Of a stretch of DNA of 64,000 nt, positions 1 through 10,167 are shown piece by piece (position 1 is the first letter of the stretch; every line of letters begins with the position of its first letter). The notes beneath the pieces are model-generated. The model was not told where the DNA came from. It ran no database searches and worked only from the letters and a program-made list of their open reading frames with translations. Source of the stretch: Spizellomyces punctatus DAOM BR117 (Eukaryota > Chytridiomycota > Chytridiomycetes > Spizellomycetales > Spizellomycetaceae); contig NW_015971557.1 in NCBI RefSeq assembly GCF_000182565.1, positions 124,001-188,000 of the forward strand. The letters are read 5' to 3'. A program made the translations under genes and the position numbers.

Positions 1-1846
1 GGGCCCGAGGTGCAGACATATGCCATTGAGCTTGCGGATGATGCTTGCACTATTGGACCTAAAGACGCTGCAGACGAGGATGCGAAACTTGTCCGTAAAT
101 GGTTCTACTGGAATATTGGCTGTGTGGCTCTCGCTTGGGCGCTGGGTTACATTGTCCAGTTTATTCATGTCTCTGGTATGTCCCTGACTCGCCGGGTGTA
201 AATACCGACTTATGTACTGACTTTTCATTTTCAAAGCTACCGTGGTCATTGCCAAAAAGTTGATCGGGAATGATCAGTTATCTACCATTCCCTTGGGCTT
301 CATGTCCTTTGGAACTATTCTCGCTTCATTTCCATTATCACTACTTGGCGAACGGTAGAGTGAATACATGGCTTCAATATGTCGAACTGCTAACATCTCT
401 TAATGTCGTCATGCTCAGCGTCGGTATGCGGTGGTCATTTCTGTTGGCGAGCTTTACGGGTCTTGTTGGGGCATTTGTGGCATTTTCAGCCTTGTATATT
501 GGATCCTTTCCCTTACTTTGCACTGCGCTCTTTTTACAAGGCGCTTTCATGGCTGGTACTCAAGTAAGACTCTCTATTGATGATCCCGTCTCGTTATCTG
601 CCTTCCTAAAATGTGGGGCCTATTAGCTCCTTAGATACACAGCGAAAACGCTGTCCCCACCTGAATATGTCTCCCGTGCCCTCTCCGTTATTGTTGGCGG
701 GGCGGCTCTGGGCGCCGTGGTAGGACCCAACATTGCAAAATATACCGAACATACAATCCATTCTGTCCAATATGGTGGCGCATATGTAGTCATGGGAGGT
801 TTGAATGCCCTTATGATGATTGCTATTTTGTTAATTGTAGGTATATTAAGAGTTGTCGAAGAATGTACCATCTTGGCTAATATTTTCGCTCATTATAAAG
901 CGCTTTCCACCACGAAGAAGCGAGGTGACTATCAAGACGCCAACAGAGGGCGTGGTAGCATCTAGGGAGGAAGAAACACGATGGACGATTGTCCGCCGTT
1001 TCCTTCGAAATGCAAACTCTCAGATTGCACTGATTGCCGGGACAGGTACGCCATGCTGACTACCATATAGAAAGCGTTAACACTATCTCATAAACTGTAT
1101 TGCAAAGTGTCGTACATGATCATGGTGCTCTTTATGGCACCAGTACCACGTAAGTCGTAGCCACATAAGAGACGTTTTACGCCGGGCACTTGTCAATTAA
1201 TCTCTGCAACGGCAGTATCCATGCTCGACAATAACTACACATTCCAAGACCAAGCAAACGTTCTAATGAGCCATATTTTGGGAATGTTTGCGCCGTCGCT
1301 TTTCACTGGATACCTTATTGAGAAAGTTGGCACGATGAGGATGATTGCGCTTGGATTTGGCTTTTTGATGATTGGTGCAGGTACGGTTTAGGGGAACTAA
1401 TCTGAGTTGTGTTGGCTCAATGTGCTGAATTATCTTTGCTTCAATGCACGCGTCCAGGCACCCTACTCGGCGGCCAGACCCTTGCCATCTACTTTATCGG
1501 TGAAACTTTTGTCGGACTTGGATGGAACTTTGCGTACGTTTCCGCCTCCGCACTCATCACAACTCTCTGCAAGACACGCAAAGAATCAACAACGATACAA
1601 GGACTGAATGAAACAGTAATAGCCATCTCTGCCGCTATATTTACATTAGCTAGTGGGGCCATTTATAGAGGCATTTCTTGGAATCCGTTATTATGGTTGG
1701 GCTTGGCTTTTTTGGGCTGTAGCTCTTTAGTGATGATCGGGATCTGGCTGGGGGCAAGCAGGTGGGATTGGAAAGATCTAGACAGTACGACAAAGGGCGT
1801 TCGGACTATAGTATGGCGGCCGGAAAAAGCGCCATCTATGGCCTGA
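1..1846 (+). CDS. RfnT-like major facilitator transporter (5' partial)
   Basis: Multi-pass MFS transporter whose reading frame is open to the left edge, so the 5' end is missing. Eight exons join in frame when introns 176-236, 355-418, 564-626, 837-900, 1046-1107, 1150-1215 and 1381-1457 are removed; the stop is at 1844-1846. The spliced protein follows bacterial RfnT-type (riboflavin transporter-like) MFS proteins along its length: an ALSVIVGGAALGAVVGPN segment like the family's RAISxVLxGG...GP block, HILGMFAPSLFTGYLIEKVG, and GLGWNFAYVSASALIT near the C-terminus. About 10-12 hydrophobic segments are visible. The family match is by recollected pattern, and the substrate in this fungus is unknown; riboflavin is only one possibility. 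It has no obvious functional partner next to it. Confidence 0.85.
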
Positions 1847-2325
1847 TTTGAGTCTATCCAATTGTTTAATTGTTCTTTAAGAAACCTGTCAATCCAGTTG
1901 TCCAGCATCATTTTGAGAATCTTGTCAAGGAGTACTTATTCATGTATTCGGCGCGGATGACAAGCGGTCGATCGGCAACGCTGTCTCCGTCTTGGATCAC
2001 CGTTCAGACTCAGTTGCATCCCGCTACAGACAATCTAACCCTACATTACATCCATAGTTTGTATTTTCGTGGAAAGAGACATCTTCTATCTGGACGATGA
2101 GTTCACCCGTCCAGCTCATCAGTGGTAATTTGATTCCATACCTAGATTTTTGGCTCGTACTTCATATCGCACCTCATTTTCACATATAAGACAATTCGAA
2201 CCGCTCGTATGGTGAATAAATCGACATGAGTTGTAACAAGTTATGAGACATTGGCGAATCAATTAGGTTATGTGCTTCAAAATAGAGTTTACCTAATGAG
2301 CATGAGCGCGTCCATATTTATCAGA
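1847..2325. other. Intergenic, no gene seen
   Basis: AT-rich spacer between the transporter stop and the tRNA. Open frames here are short and match nothing recognisable. Confidence 0.5.
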
Positions 2326-2397
2326 GCTCGCATGGTTTAGTGGCATAACGTCGCCTTCACACGGCGAAGGTCCTCAGTTCGATCCTGAGTGCGAGTA
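2326..2397 (+). tRNA. tRNA-Val (anticodon CAC)
   Basis: A 72-nt intronless tRNA. The 7-bp acceptor stem pairs GCTCGCA with TGCGAGT (one G-T), followed by discriminator A. The D arm is present (GTTT...AAC). The anticodon stem TCGCC/GGCGA encloses loop TTCACAC, giving anticodon CAC. The T arm is CTCAG-TTCGATC-CTGAG. T-rich runs downstream (around 2402 and 2418) are suitable RNA polymerase III terminators. Confidence 0.95.
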
Positions 2398-3554
2398 CTT
2401 CGGTTTTGCACATCGTATTTTTTGCTTTTGATTATGCCTGTTACGCTGGTATGTAATGCGTAGTTAGTTCAAAGGGAGTTCGGATGTGGTGCGAGACCTC
2501 TATCTGTCTGTGTACCCGTTTTAGACAGCACTGCTTGTAAACAGCTGTGATATCCAGTTGTGACAAATCTTGCCAACTGTGCGTTGCTTCTATGACATGA
2601 CATATACTTTTCTGTCCATGGAGCCTATAAAGCACCCACAAAGAATATTCATTTTTCCTATTTTTTTCTCATTCCCAACATTCAGGTTCTACAGATCGCC
2701 ATTGGATCTCTTGGCTAGGGCTGCAGATGAAGGGGAAAGTTCCCGAGATCACACCTAAAGTAAAGTATGGCCACAGATGGCTTCCTCCAAGCTCTTTTCT
2801 TTGTAATTTCCAGCTATCCGTAACGGTTGGTTAACATTTGGGATATGGTTGGATTAGCGAAGACTAAGGTGGGCTCGACCATATATGGGGTTGCGAGCCA
2901 AAGACCTCAATTTCGGCATAACAGACTGTCAAAAGACTGCAAAGGATGTGCAATCAAACGATGGAAAAAGGATTTTTAATAAGCAGGAAACCTAAACTTT
3001 GGTATCCAGTGACCCCGAAGAACAAGAATAGGTCCTAAGGCCTCGGATTTAGGAGGTTTAAGGAATGTATTATTTATTTTACACGGAGGACGATAGAAAT
3101 CAAACTAGTCTTGCATATCCCCCGGTTCTGAAGTGGTACCCGTCTATCTGCACTTGCGCCTGAGTCGATAATTCTATTAGAATCCCAAAGTGTCCTACCT
3201 GGGTAGTTCAGGCTTCAGAACGGAATAATGTCGTCCCATCCGTGGGACCACAGGTCATGTCACGAATTGAACAAGAGCGTTAGCAGTCACATATTGAATC
3301 GTTAACACTAGTAAGGATTCTGTGGTCAGGGCCCCGCAGGAATGATCTGTAATATATTGTATAGACGATTCAGGATAAATGATCATGTCGGCATAGTGCC
3401 GACTCCTGTATTTATAAAATTCTGTGAAGCGTCAGTTCAAATATCTCGAAATCTTTGCGATCCACCATCTACTCCAATCGCTACATGACCACAACAACCA
3501 AGAGTCCTATAAAGAAGATAAACCGACTTTTTTTTTGTATCATTTTGTTCAGGG
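2398..3554. other. Intergenic, no gene seen
   Basis: About 1.15 kb between the tRNA and the stop of the phosphate transporter. I looked for conserved motifs on both strands and found none. Confidence 0.5.
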
Positions 3555-6333
3555 TTACCGGATACCCAAGACGCCCATTATGGGATATCCAATCGTTAAA
3601 ATAATGACCCAAGCAACAAACGACGATGGTATCCCAACTCGCAGAAAATCGCTGACATGCACCCAAGGCGTGCCCGTTCGGTCCTCCAAGGAAATGGCAT
3701 TCATATTTGGAAAGGATGAGACGGGAAGACCCATGGCACCAGAGCACATTAATGCTAGGAAAAAGGGCAATTAGCAGCGGTCAAGATATTCTTCCCATGA
3801 ATAGATAGCCACTTACCAGCCGCCATGACCATGGTATTCGGTCGTGGCTCGGGTAGACCAGACCCAACCTTCAAAATAATGGGAAGGATAATTAACGCTC
3901 CCACTGTATGACTGATAAATGTAGTGACCACAAGAACAAGTCCGGAGAAGAGGGCCAGGCAAGCGAATGGCGATAAGCCTTCTAGATGTGGCGTAAGTCC
4001 ATTGGCAATCTCGGCTAACAGGCCGCTGGAGTCAACGGCTTTGCCCAAAGCAATGCCTCCCATCGCAAGCATGACAACTGTTGGTAGCATTCAGGTGGTC
4101 AGTATGAGGTCCTGACAGCCGCTTCTCGTCTCTCTGACTTACCAGACCACAACATACTGTTCCAGTCGTCCTTTGTCAGCATGCCAGTCCCGTAAAACGC
4201 AATAATGGGGAAAATCGCAATCACCCCCATATCTCCAACAACGCCTTCCACAGCACTCTCGGTACACCATAGAATAATGGTCAAAATGGACACAGCGATA
4301 ATGTACCATTGACTTCGAGTCAATGGATGTTCCGCAAAGTACGAATGTCCAAATAATTCCGGCGGTGCAGCACCTTCTTGCGGCGATGGCTTGTACATAA
4401 ACAAGAGAAGCGCCCAGATGATCAAGTCAATGGTAATGACGACAGGGAGAGCCACAGAAAACCACTCTAGCCACGATGGTTCGGGATCCATGGTGCCGAT
4501 AGCAATGATGTTTTGGGGTGAAGAGATAGGAGAGGCCATGCCACCGACATTAGCGGCCATAGCGATTCCCATGATCAAACAACGTGCGTATGGAGACTTT
4601 TGCGGAAGATTGCGCAGAATCGGCTAGTAGTCGTTACAAAGAACCGTTAGCCGCCCTGTGATTGAGCAAAATCATCAAAGAATCCGACCCACCGTGATCA
4701 AGGAAAAGCAGAGCACAGGGGCAGCCACATTTGAAATCCACATGCTGGCAAAAGTGCTGACAAACATGTTGGCGAGCAATACCCATTGCGGTTTGCTTCC
4801 AGCCTTTCCAAGCACAAAGGATGCCAGTCCCTTGGCAATATTATGCTTGCTCAATGCAGCAGCGAGGGAGAATCCTCCTAGCAGTAACATAACCACAGGC
4901 CCGAACATATCCGAGAAGATCTTTTTGGCGGCGTCTTTTGCGGGGAGCCGATGGTACTCGGGGTGGCCGTCAGGTCCAGTCGCCGGAACACGCAGTACTC
5001 GGAAGATGACAACTAGGAAGGGAACAAGGATGGCGGTAATGAACAATGGGAGAGCCTACACAATTCATGGGTTGACTCCAATACGAAAAAGTGCAAAGAA
5101 ATCCTGTTCTCACCTCAGATGCCCAAAGCATCGATGCAAATATCAAGATTGCGAAACAGTATCGTTGTTCAAGTGTTTCAAAAGAAGGATAGAGGAGGAA
5201 GAAGATAAACACGGCAAGGCAAATAAAAATTTTGAGCAATTGTGTCGAAATTGGTGGGATTACGAGCTTGCGGTCGCATATTGTTATCTCTCTCTTTTTT
5301 ATTTGCTCTTCTTTGGCTACCGCGGCTTTTGGACGTAAGCCAATCGTCTCCCGCCTACGTTCTTGCTCGATCATATCTTTCCATATAGTGTTCCTCTCCC
5401 AGATGATGCGTTCCCTTAGGTATCCTTTCAGCTCCGTCAGTGCAAGTCCCAATTTGCCGTCGGTATGTATTCTAGCATATATGCCAACGACTCTATCGAT
5501 CATGTGATTAAGCCCATCTTTCGTCTGAGGGCGGAACGGGAGCGCCATGTCCACTTTTGTCGCCATATATTGTCGACGCAGCTTATTTGCCGTCACTTTA
5601 TCGTATTTTTTCAAGATTTTGCTGAAGCCCGTGTAATTTAGCTCGACGTAATCTTTGAGCTCACAAAGAGCAATGAACAAATCCGTTGCACGCTTGGTAA
5701 ACTTGTTTCGCATCCCTTTTAACGACTTGAGTGACCATACGAGAGATGACACATGCTCGGTGGAAGGGGAGCCGCCTGCTTCGTCAATACCAGGACGAGG
5801 AACTGAATTCCATCTCCGGGGCCACGTGCCACGGGTGGGCGATGCTGAAGATGATGAAGGCTGTTCAGAAGATGGCTCTTCAACGACAACGGGCCATCCC
5901 ATAGTTCCTGATCACGCTCGACACCTGCCACATCCCCCTGAAGTGCCTCAACTTCGGCAAATAGCTCTCTTTCCTTCCGTGAGTAAAAGCTTGATATTTT
6001 TTCCAGCTGCTCGTCCAGAGCGCGTGTGAAAAAGGCATTTCCCTCTTCCCCAGAAAGCTGTGCCAAGAGCGGTCGATGCTCTTCGATGAGCAGAGGCGTT
6101 TCTCCCTCTCCTGCTTCAATATCGTGGGGAGATGCTGGGAGCTGACTTACTCCCAGCATTGCCTTTTCGATAGCATAGATAGTTTTTTTTAGCTGTGAGT
6201 AAGCACTATTGCAGAAGCACAAAGTGACCAAGTCAGAAGCAGTCAGAACAGATGAATCATTACATGTAACATACAGATAATCTTCCTGCCATTCAGGAGA
6301 CGCATTGAGCTGTATTGAGTGCGAAAACTTCAT
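3555..6333 (-). CDS. PHO90: SPX-domain low-affinity Na+/phosphate transporter (Pho87/90/91 family)
   Basis: Predicted membrane importer of inorganic phosphate, of the fungal SPX plus DASS/citrate-type permease family. Seven exons give 802 residues after removal of introns 6206-6274, 5878-5924, 5056-5113, 4624-4692, 4078-4142 and 3755-3816; the frame closes exactly. The protein starts MKFSHSIQLNASPEW, the canonical SPX N-terminus, and continues YSQLKKTIYAIEKA. A charged helical SPX remainder follows, then many transmembrane segments with GPVVMLLLGGFSLAAALSK and, near the C-terminus, SSFPNMNAISLED, typical of Pho90-type permeases. The 47-nt intron at 5878-5924 is very short but is needed to keep frame. 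SPX domains sense inositol pyrophosphates in this family. A CACGTG box, the Pho4-type core, lies at 6581-6586, about 250 bp upstream. Plasma-membrane (Pho87/90) versus vacuolar (Pho91) location cannot be decided from sequence. Confidence 0.92.
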
Positions 6334-6930
6334 AGTTCTAAACTCTACAAGGGGAAGATCTTCGGTAGAATTGTCCGACTGATGCTGCACTGGCGAATAA
6401 CGCCAGGTTCGAAATGGCCAAAAGGAAAACAACTTTTATACAGGACCGTGAGATTACTCTCACGAAAGGTAAAGGACAAGTCCCTTGGTGCTTTGCCCGA
6501 GGAACCTTGATTTGATCTTTGGGCAAGGCGACTTCAAAATGGCTGTCGAAAACAAGAAGGGCGAAGGGTCTCTCATAATCCACGTGACATTTGGCGACCA
6601 AATGGAAATTCCAGGTTGATAACAGCCGGCCAGCGATGGCAGCCAGGAAATAAAAGGTATTTTCGGGATGCCAGTTGGAAATGACCTTCACAACTGCTTA
6701 GATCTTCCAAGGAATAGCGTCCTTTAGGATAGTCGGGTAATGCAAACTTTCCTTAAAAGGTTGTCAGGGACCAAGCAGGTAGATGAAGCTGGTAGCACAG
6801 CTGTTCTTGCGCCAACTCTAATGGGTTTATTGAGTATATTTTGTGAACACAAGTGGGCGAGGTAGCAACGTTACGTCGTCTAGTTCTAATGAGGCACAAA
6901 TCTACATATCTAGATCACATTGCACTAACT
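6334..6930. other. Intergenic: promoter of the phosphate transporter, 3' flank of the next gene
   Basis: Holds the upstream region of the minus-strand transporter, with a CACGTG at 6581-6586. No further gene recognised. Confidence 0.4.
6581..6586. promoter_or_regulatory. CACGTG box upstream of the phosphate transporter
   Basis: Palindromic E-box core, the binding core of fungal Pho4/Cbf1-type bHLH factors, 248 bp upstream of the transporter start. By chance about 15 such hexamers are expected in 64 kb, so function is inference only. Confidence 0.25.
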
Positions 6931-7698
6931 CTAGAGTCCGTACTGACTGGCATCGTAAACGCGCCGTCCTCCATAGTAATTCTCATTCAACCCTACGAAA
7001 AGTGTAAAGCTTGAGCAAGGCAATTTGCACCATTCGGTCAGGGAGATACTTNNNNNNNNNNNNNNNNNNNNNNNNNNNNNNNNNNNNNNNNNNNNNNNNN
7101 NNNNNNNNNNNNNNNNNNNNNNNNNNNNNNNNNNNNNNNNNNNNNNNNNNNNNNNNNNNNNNNNNNNNNNNNNNNNNNNNNNNNNNNNNNNNNNNNNNNN
7201 NNNNNNNNNNNNNNNNNNNNNNNNNNNNNNNNNNNNNNNNNNNNNNNNNNNNNNNNNNNNNNNNNNNNNNNNNNNNNNNNNNNNNNNNNNNNNNNNNNNN
7301 NNNNNNNNNNNNNNNNNNNNNNNNNNNNNNNNNNNNNNNNNNNNNNNNNNNNNNNNNNNNNNNNNNNNNNNNNNNNNNNNNNNNNNNNNNNNNNNNNNNN
7401 NNNNNNNNNNNNNNNNNNNNNNNNNNNNNNNNNNNNNNNNNNNNNNNNNNNNNNNNNNNNNNNNNNNNNNNNNNNNNNNNNNNNNNNNNNNNNNNNNNNN
7501 NNNNNNNNNNNNNNNNNNNNNNNNNNNNNNNNNNGTGTATTCGTAAGCGTTAGGGTCGCTAGTCTCACAAAGAGCTCCGGGAGTTTTGGATTTGTTAGGG
7601 CCGTGGTAGTTTATGGCACGACGGGAGGCAGGAGCCGCAAACACATTGGTGGCCGAGACCGCAAGGATAAGAGCAACAGCGAGTGCCTTTAGCTGCAT
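6931..7698 (-). CDS. Small secreted protein, interrupted by assembly gap
   Basis: The N-terminus is a clear signal peptide (basic MQLK, then a hydrophobic ALAVALILAVSA core, then a small-residue FAAPA cleavage region). A mature start with a single Cys follows (TPGALCETSDPNAYEY), after which 483 bases are N. Beyond the gap, the sequence starting at 7049 looks like an intron (GTATCT ... CGTAG, 6993-7049), followed by a last exon ending ...VYDASQYGL. Length and most of the mature domain are therefore unknown. The TPGALC...DPNAYEY start faintly recalls small secreted HNH-like nuclease proteins, which often have a C-rich start like this, but this is a weak guess and nothing catalytic is visible. 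Confidence 0.6.
   Translation of the reverse strand: MQLKALAVALILAVSATNVFAAPASRRAINYHGPNKSKTPGALCETSDPNAYEYXXXXXXXXXXXXXXXXXXXXXXXXXXXXXXXXXXXXXXXXXXXXXXXXXXXXXXXXXXXXXXXXXXXXXXXXXXXXXXXXXXXXXXXXXXXXXXXXXXXXXXXXXXXXXXXXXXXXXXXXXXXXXXXXXXXXXXXXXXXXXXXXXXXXXXXXXXXXXXXXXXSISLTEWCKLPCSSFTLFVGLNENYYGGRRVYDASQYGL
7052..7534. other. Assembly gap (483 N)
   Basis: Run of unresolved bases inside the secreted-protein gene. Open frames crossing it are not evidence of coding. Confidence 0.99.
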
Positions 7699-8190
7699 TC
7701 TAGGTGATTGATGAGGTTCAAATTGGGGACGAGGGTATCGGGCTGCTGGAGAAGGAATAACAGGTGCTCTCTACCTTTTATTAGAATGCAATGGTAGAGA
7801 TATTTCTTGGCAATGGAGCCATTGTCGCTGTGCAGGACAACGGTAGCACGTTGATCACAGATGTGTACGTCGTCCATTGCACGCCTGATAGGAATGATCG
7901 AACTTTCTTGTTGTCGAAAATGTTGTCGAAATGATCACTGTCATGGAAAGCTTTGTGGGACGCGTGCGTTGACAAGCACAGATTATGGGTACGCACGTTC
8001 CTTGTGATTTTGACCGTTGCACATTTGTTCGGCGCCCAAAGGAGGAGGATAGCCAACGTGGGTCAAAACGCGCAGGCCTCGTCTCTGCAGGACGTCATCA
8101 CCAATAACGTGTGTGTTGCTCCCTACAAGAACGTTGGCTTCCAGTCGTGCGGTTAGCCACAAAGATCAGACAGTTTGATCAAGCGACAAT
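7699..8190. other. Intergenic, divergent promoter region
   Basis: Lies between the start of the secreted-protein gene (-) and the start of a small + strand gene. No recognisable coding or RNA feature. Confidence 0.4.
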
Positions 8191-8661
8191 ATGCCATCCA
8201 TCGAAACCACAACTCAGCGTCTCCGCATCGATGATGGGACGAATCTCAGCATTCACAAACCTATACTTAACGTAACATCTCTTTGGACACCCAAAACACC
8301 TCTCGTAGCAAAAGTCTCTATCTTTATCGTCAACCCATCGTCCAAATCTTACTCGATCTCAACGCCGTGGACAACAAGTGACGTATGGTCCGTTTATGAT
8401 AACGATGGTCAAGACTGTCCGTTCAGAGACAAGGTTAGCAGCCAGCAATGGGTGACAATCCCACCGGGGGAGAGTGTGGTAGAGGCTAGCGCAGACTTGG
8501 ATGAATTATATCGGATCCTCAATCCGGAGGACATAACATTGCCGGAAATATTCTATATAAAAGCAAAGTTTACCGCAGAGGTTAGAAATGAGGACGGAGA
8601 TCAGGTTGGGGAGGTCGAGTTGGAGACAGATGATGCGATGGTGAGAGTTGAAGGTGCATAA
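8191..8661 (+). CDS. Hypothetical 156-residue protein, probably all-beta
   Basis: Single-exon frame starting MPSIETTTQRLRID and ending at a stop at 8659-8661. Not recognised. The middle reads like a beta-sandwich: alternating hydrophobic strands (VAKVSIFIVNPSSKSYSI, STPWTTSDVWSVYDNDGQ) and a proline turn (IPPGES), loosely resembling BsuPI-type or other small immunoglobulin-like folds, with an acidic C-terminus. No signal peptide, Cys or transmembrane segment, so probably cytosolic. Codon choice and the absence of internal stops support a real gene. It faces the isochorismatase fragment tail to tail. Confidence 0.6.
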   Translation: MPSIETTTQRLRIDDGTNLSIHKPILNVTSLWTPKTPLVAKVSIFIVNPSSKSYSISTPWTTSDVWSVYDNDGQDCPFRDKVSSQQWVTIPPGESVVEASADLDELYRILNPEDITLPEIFYIKAKFTAEVRNEDGDQVGEVELETDDAMVRVEGA

Positions 8662-9058
8662 GTAGGTCGGGTTTAGCATTCGGCCAATCATGTGCAGTCT
8701 ACGTTTTTGCATCTCAAATTGCTTGCGCTATTTGCGACTTTCTTCATTGTGCGTATATTGTTTGTCTACGAACATGATCGGTTTCCACATACTGCACAGC
8801 TGAAGCGCCCTGACCGGCGTCGAGTAATTTTGACCATCCTCCTTTGACTTTGGACTGATATGGCAGGACACATGTCTTGGTTTGTTACTGTGGCTACCCA
8901 GAGTTAGGCCTTGATATCTTGGGCACGTGTGCAAGCTTATTTTTTCTGGACGCAAAGAGAAGTTGGATATATGTACATCGGAGGAACGGAGCCAACAAGC
9001 AAAGGGCACATAGACAAGTAGAGAACAAGACTTCCCAGCAACGCATTGAACGTCAAAC
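8662..9058. other. Intergenic, no gene seen
   Basis: Convergent spacer between the small hypothetical gene and the isochorismatase fragment. A minus-strand open frame here (to about 9099) is a shadow running out of the fragment in the wrong frame. Confidence 0.4.
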
Positions 9059-9401
9059 TCAAGGTTCTCGTCCCCTGATCTTATCGAGTATCCCAACAAA
9101 CTCCTCGCATGTCACTAACCTCGCAAACCCATAACCCAAATTCAAAAGAGTAGCATCGTGCATGCTTTGATTCCCGCATGCGGTTCCATCAGCCAAAACC
9201 ATACATCAAAACCTCGGACAAAAGCAGATCGTGCCGTTGTTTCGCAGCATAGATTGGTCATGGTCCCTTCACCAAAACTTAGGTCTACTGCCTCTTTAAT
9301 CGGAATAGAAGACGCTCACCAGCGATAACAACTGTGTTCACTCCGTTCTCTGTCAACTTTTGATGGAGAGGTGTGTCGTGAAATGCATCATAGTGTATTG
9401 G
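9059..9401 (-). pseudogene. Isochorismatase-like hydrolase, C-terminal fragment with frameshift
   Basis: On the minus strand, 9401-9320 reads HYDAFHDTPL...GVNTVVIAG. A 53-nt GT-AG intron (9267-9319) follows, then [20 protein letters not shown]. This is the C-terminal half of an isochorismatase-family cysteine hydrolase, with the catalytic Cys in the TNLCCE motif. After VWF the frame breaks in an A4/T4 run at 9195-9198: one extra T would join it to [25 protein letters not shown] and a stop at 9059-9061. Upstream of 9401 no acceptor AG and no family N-terminal motifs (the Asp-x-Gln motif region) are found. It is either a decaying gene or a real gene hit by an assembly error plus unrecognised exons. 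Confidence 0.75.
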
Positions 9402-10167
9402 CAAAAACAAATGTCACACACAATACACCAGGGAATAGACTGGCGACAACCAGCCCGGAAAAGCCAAGTAATTCCCTCCTTACAACCAACTACTGCTACT
9501 AGGCCCAATTACACATGCAATACATTACGGTTGTTCTAACCGGGTAACTAAGCCCACCACCACGAGAGAAATCTTACTAAGCCCTTGATTCCGAGATTCT
9601 TTGGTCGGAGGATGTTCAGATACTAAGGTAGATCAGAATAATTAGACTGGATAATCCGCGTGGGAAAATACAAAGATAATGCATACCTGCGATCGTTGCA
9701 GCATAGTAGTAGCAGCGTTTGCAAGGGGTTCTGATTGCTGTTGCTGTCGGGCGGACGAGGTCCTCGGCACCAGAGCGGCATTCTCATGATGGACTTGAGA
9801 GTGTTGCTTGAATGTTGCGCAGATGCTTGCAAGTCGAGGGTAAAGAAACAAGAGGGAAGAGGGAGCAGGTCCCCTTTTATAGTTTTTAAAAAAAAAAAAA
9901 AAAAAAGCATTACATGCATGCCACACCAATCTGAGCAATAGATGGGGGTTCTGATTATGCGATATGATTAACCGGATTAATCCGGAAAACAATGGGTCCT
10001 AGTGCCATTTTCAATCACCTCCACACCTATGTTGTCTGCTTGTAAGTTATACGGAGCGTAATGCAGATGACAATCGCTCGAGTTTGATAATGCTTGTTTA
10101 GATAGCATCGCACCAGTATATACAATCATGTACCAAATTTCTACAAAGAATTTTCTTCATGAGTCCT
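9402..10167. other. Intergenic, contains A19 homopolymer
   Basis: No reliable gene. A minus-strand open frame around 9642-9870 ends at a plausible splice donor (CAG|GTATGC near 9687), but it matches nothing and has no clear start. An A19 run sits at 9888-9906. Confidence 0.4.

Noticed and set aside
7011-7568. Open frames crossing the N gap
   Set aside because: They are open only because unresolved bases contain no stops.
9642-9992. Minus-strand frame ending at a good splice donor, upstream of the isochorismatase fragment
   Set aside because: Would be an attractive missing first exon, but it contains no isochorismatase N-terminal motif, has a poly-Phe run from the homopolymer and no clear start.
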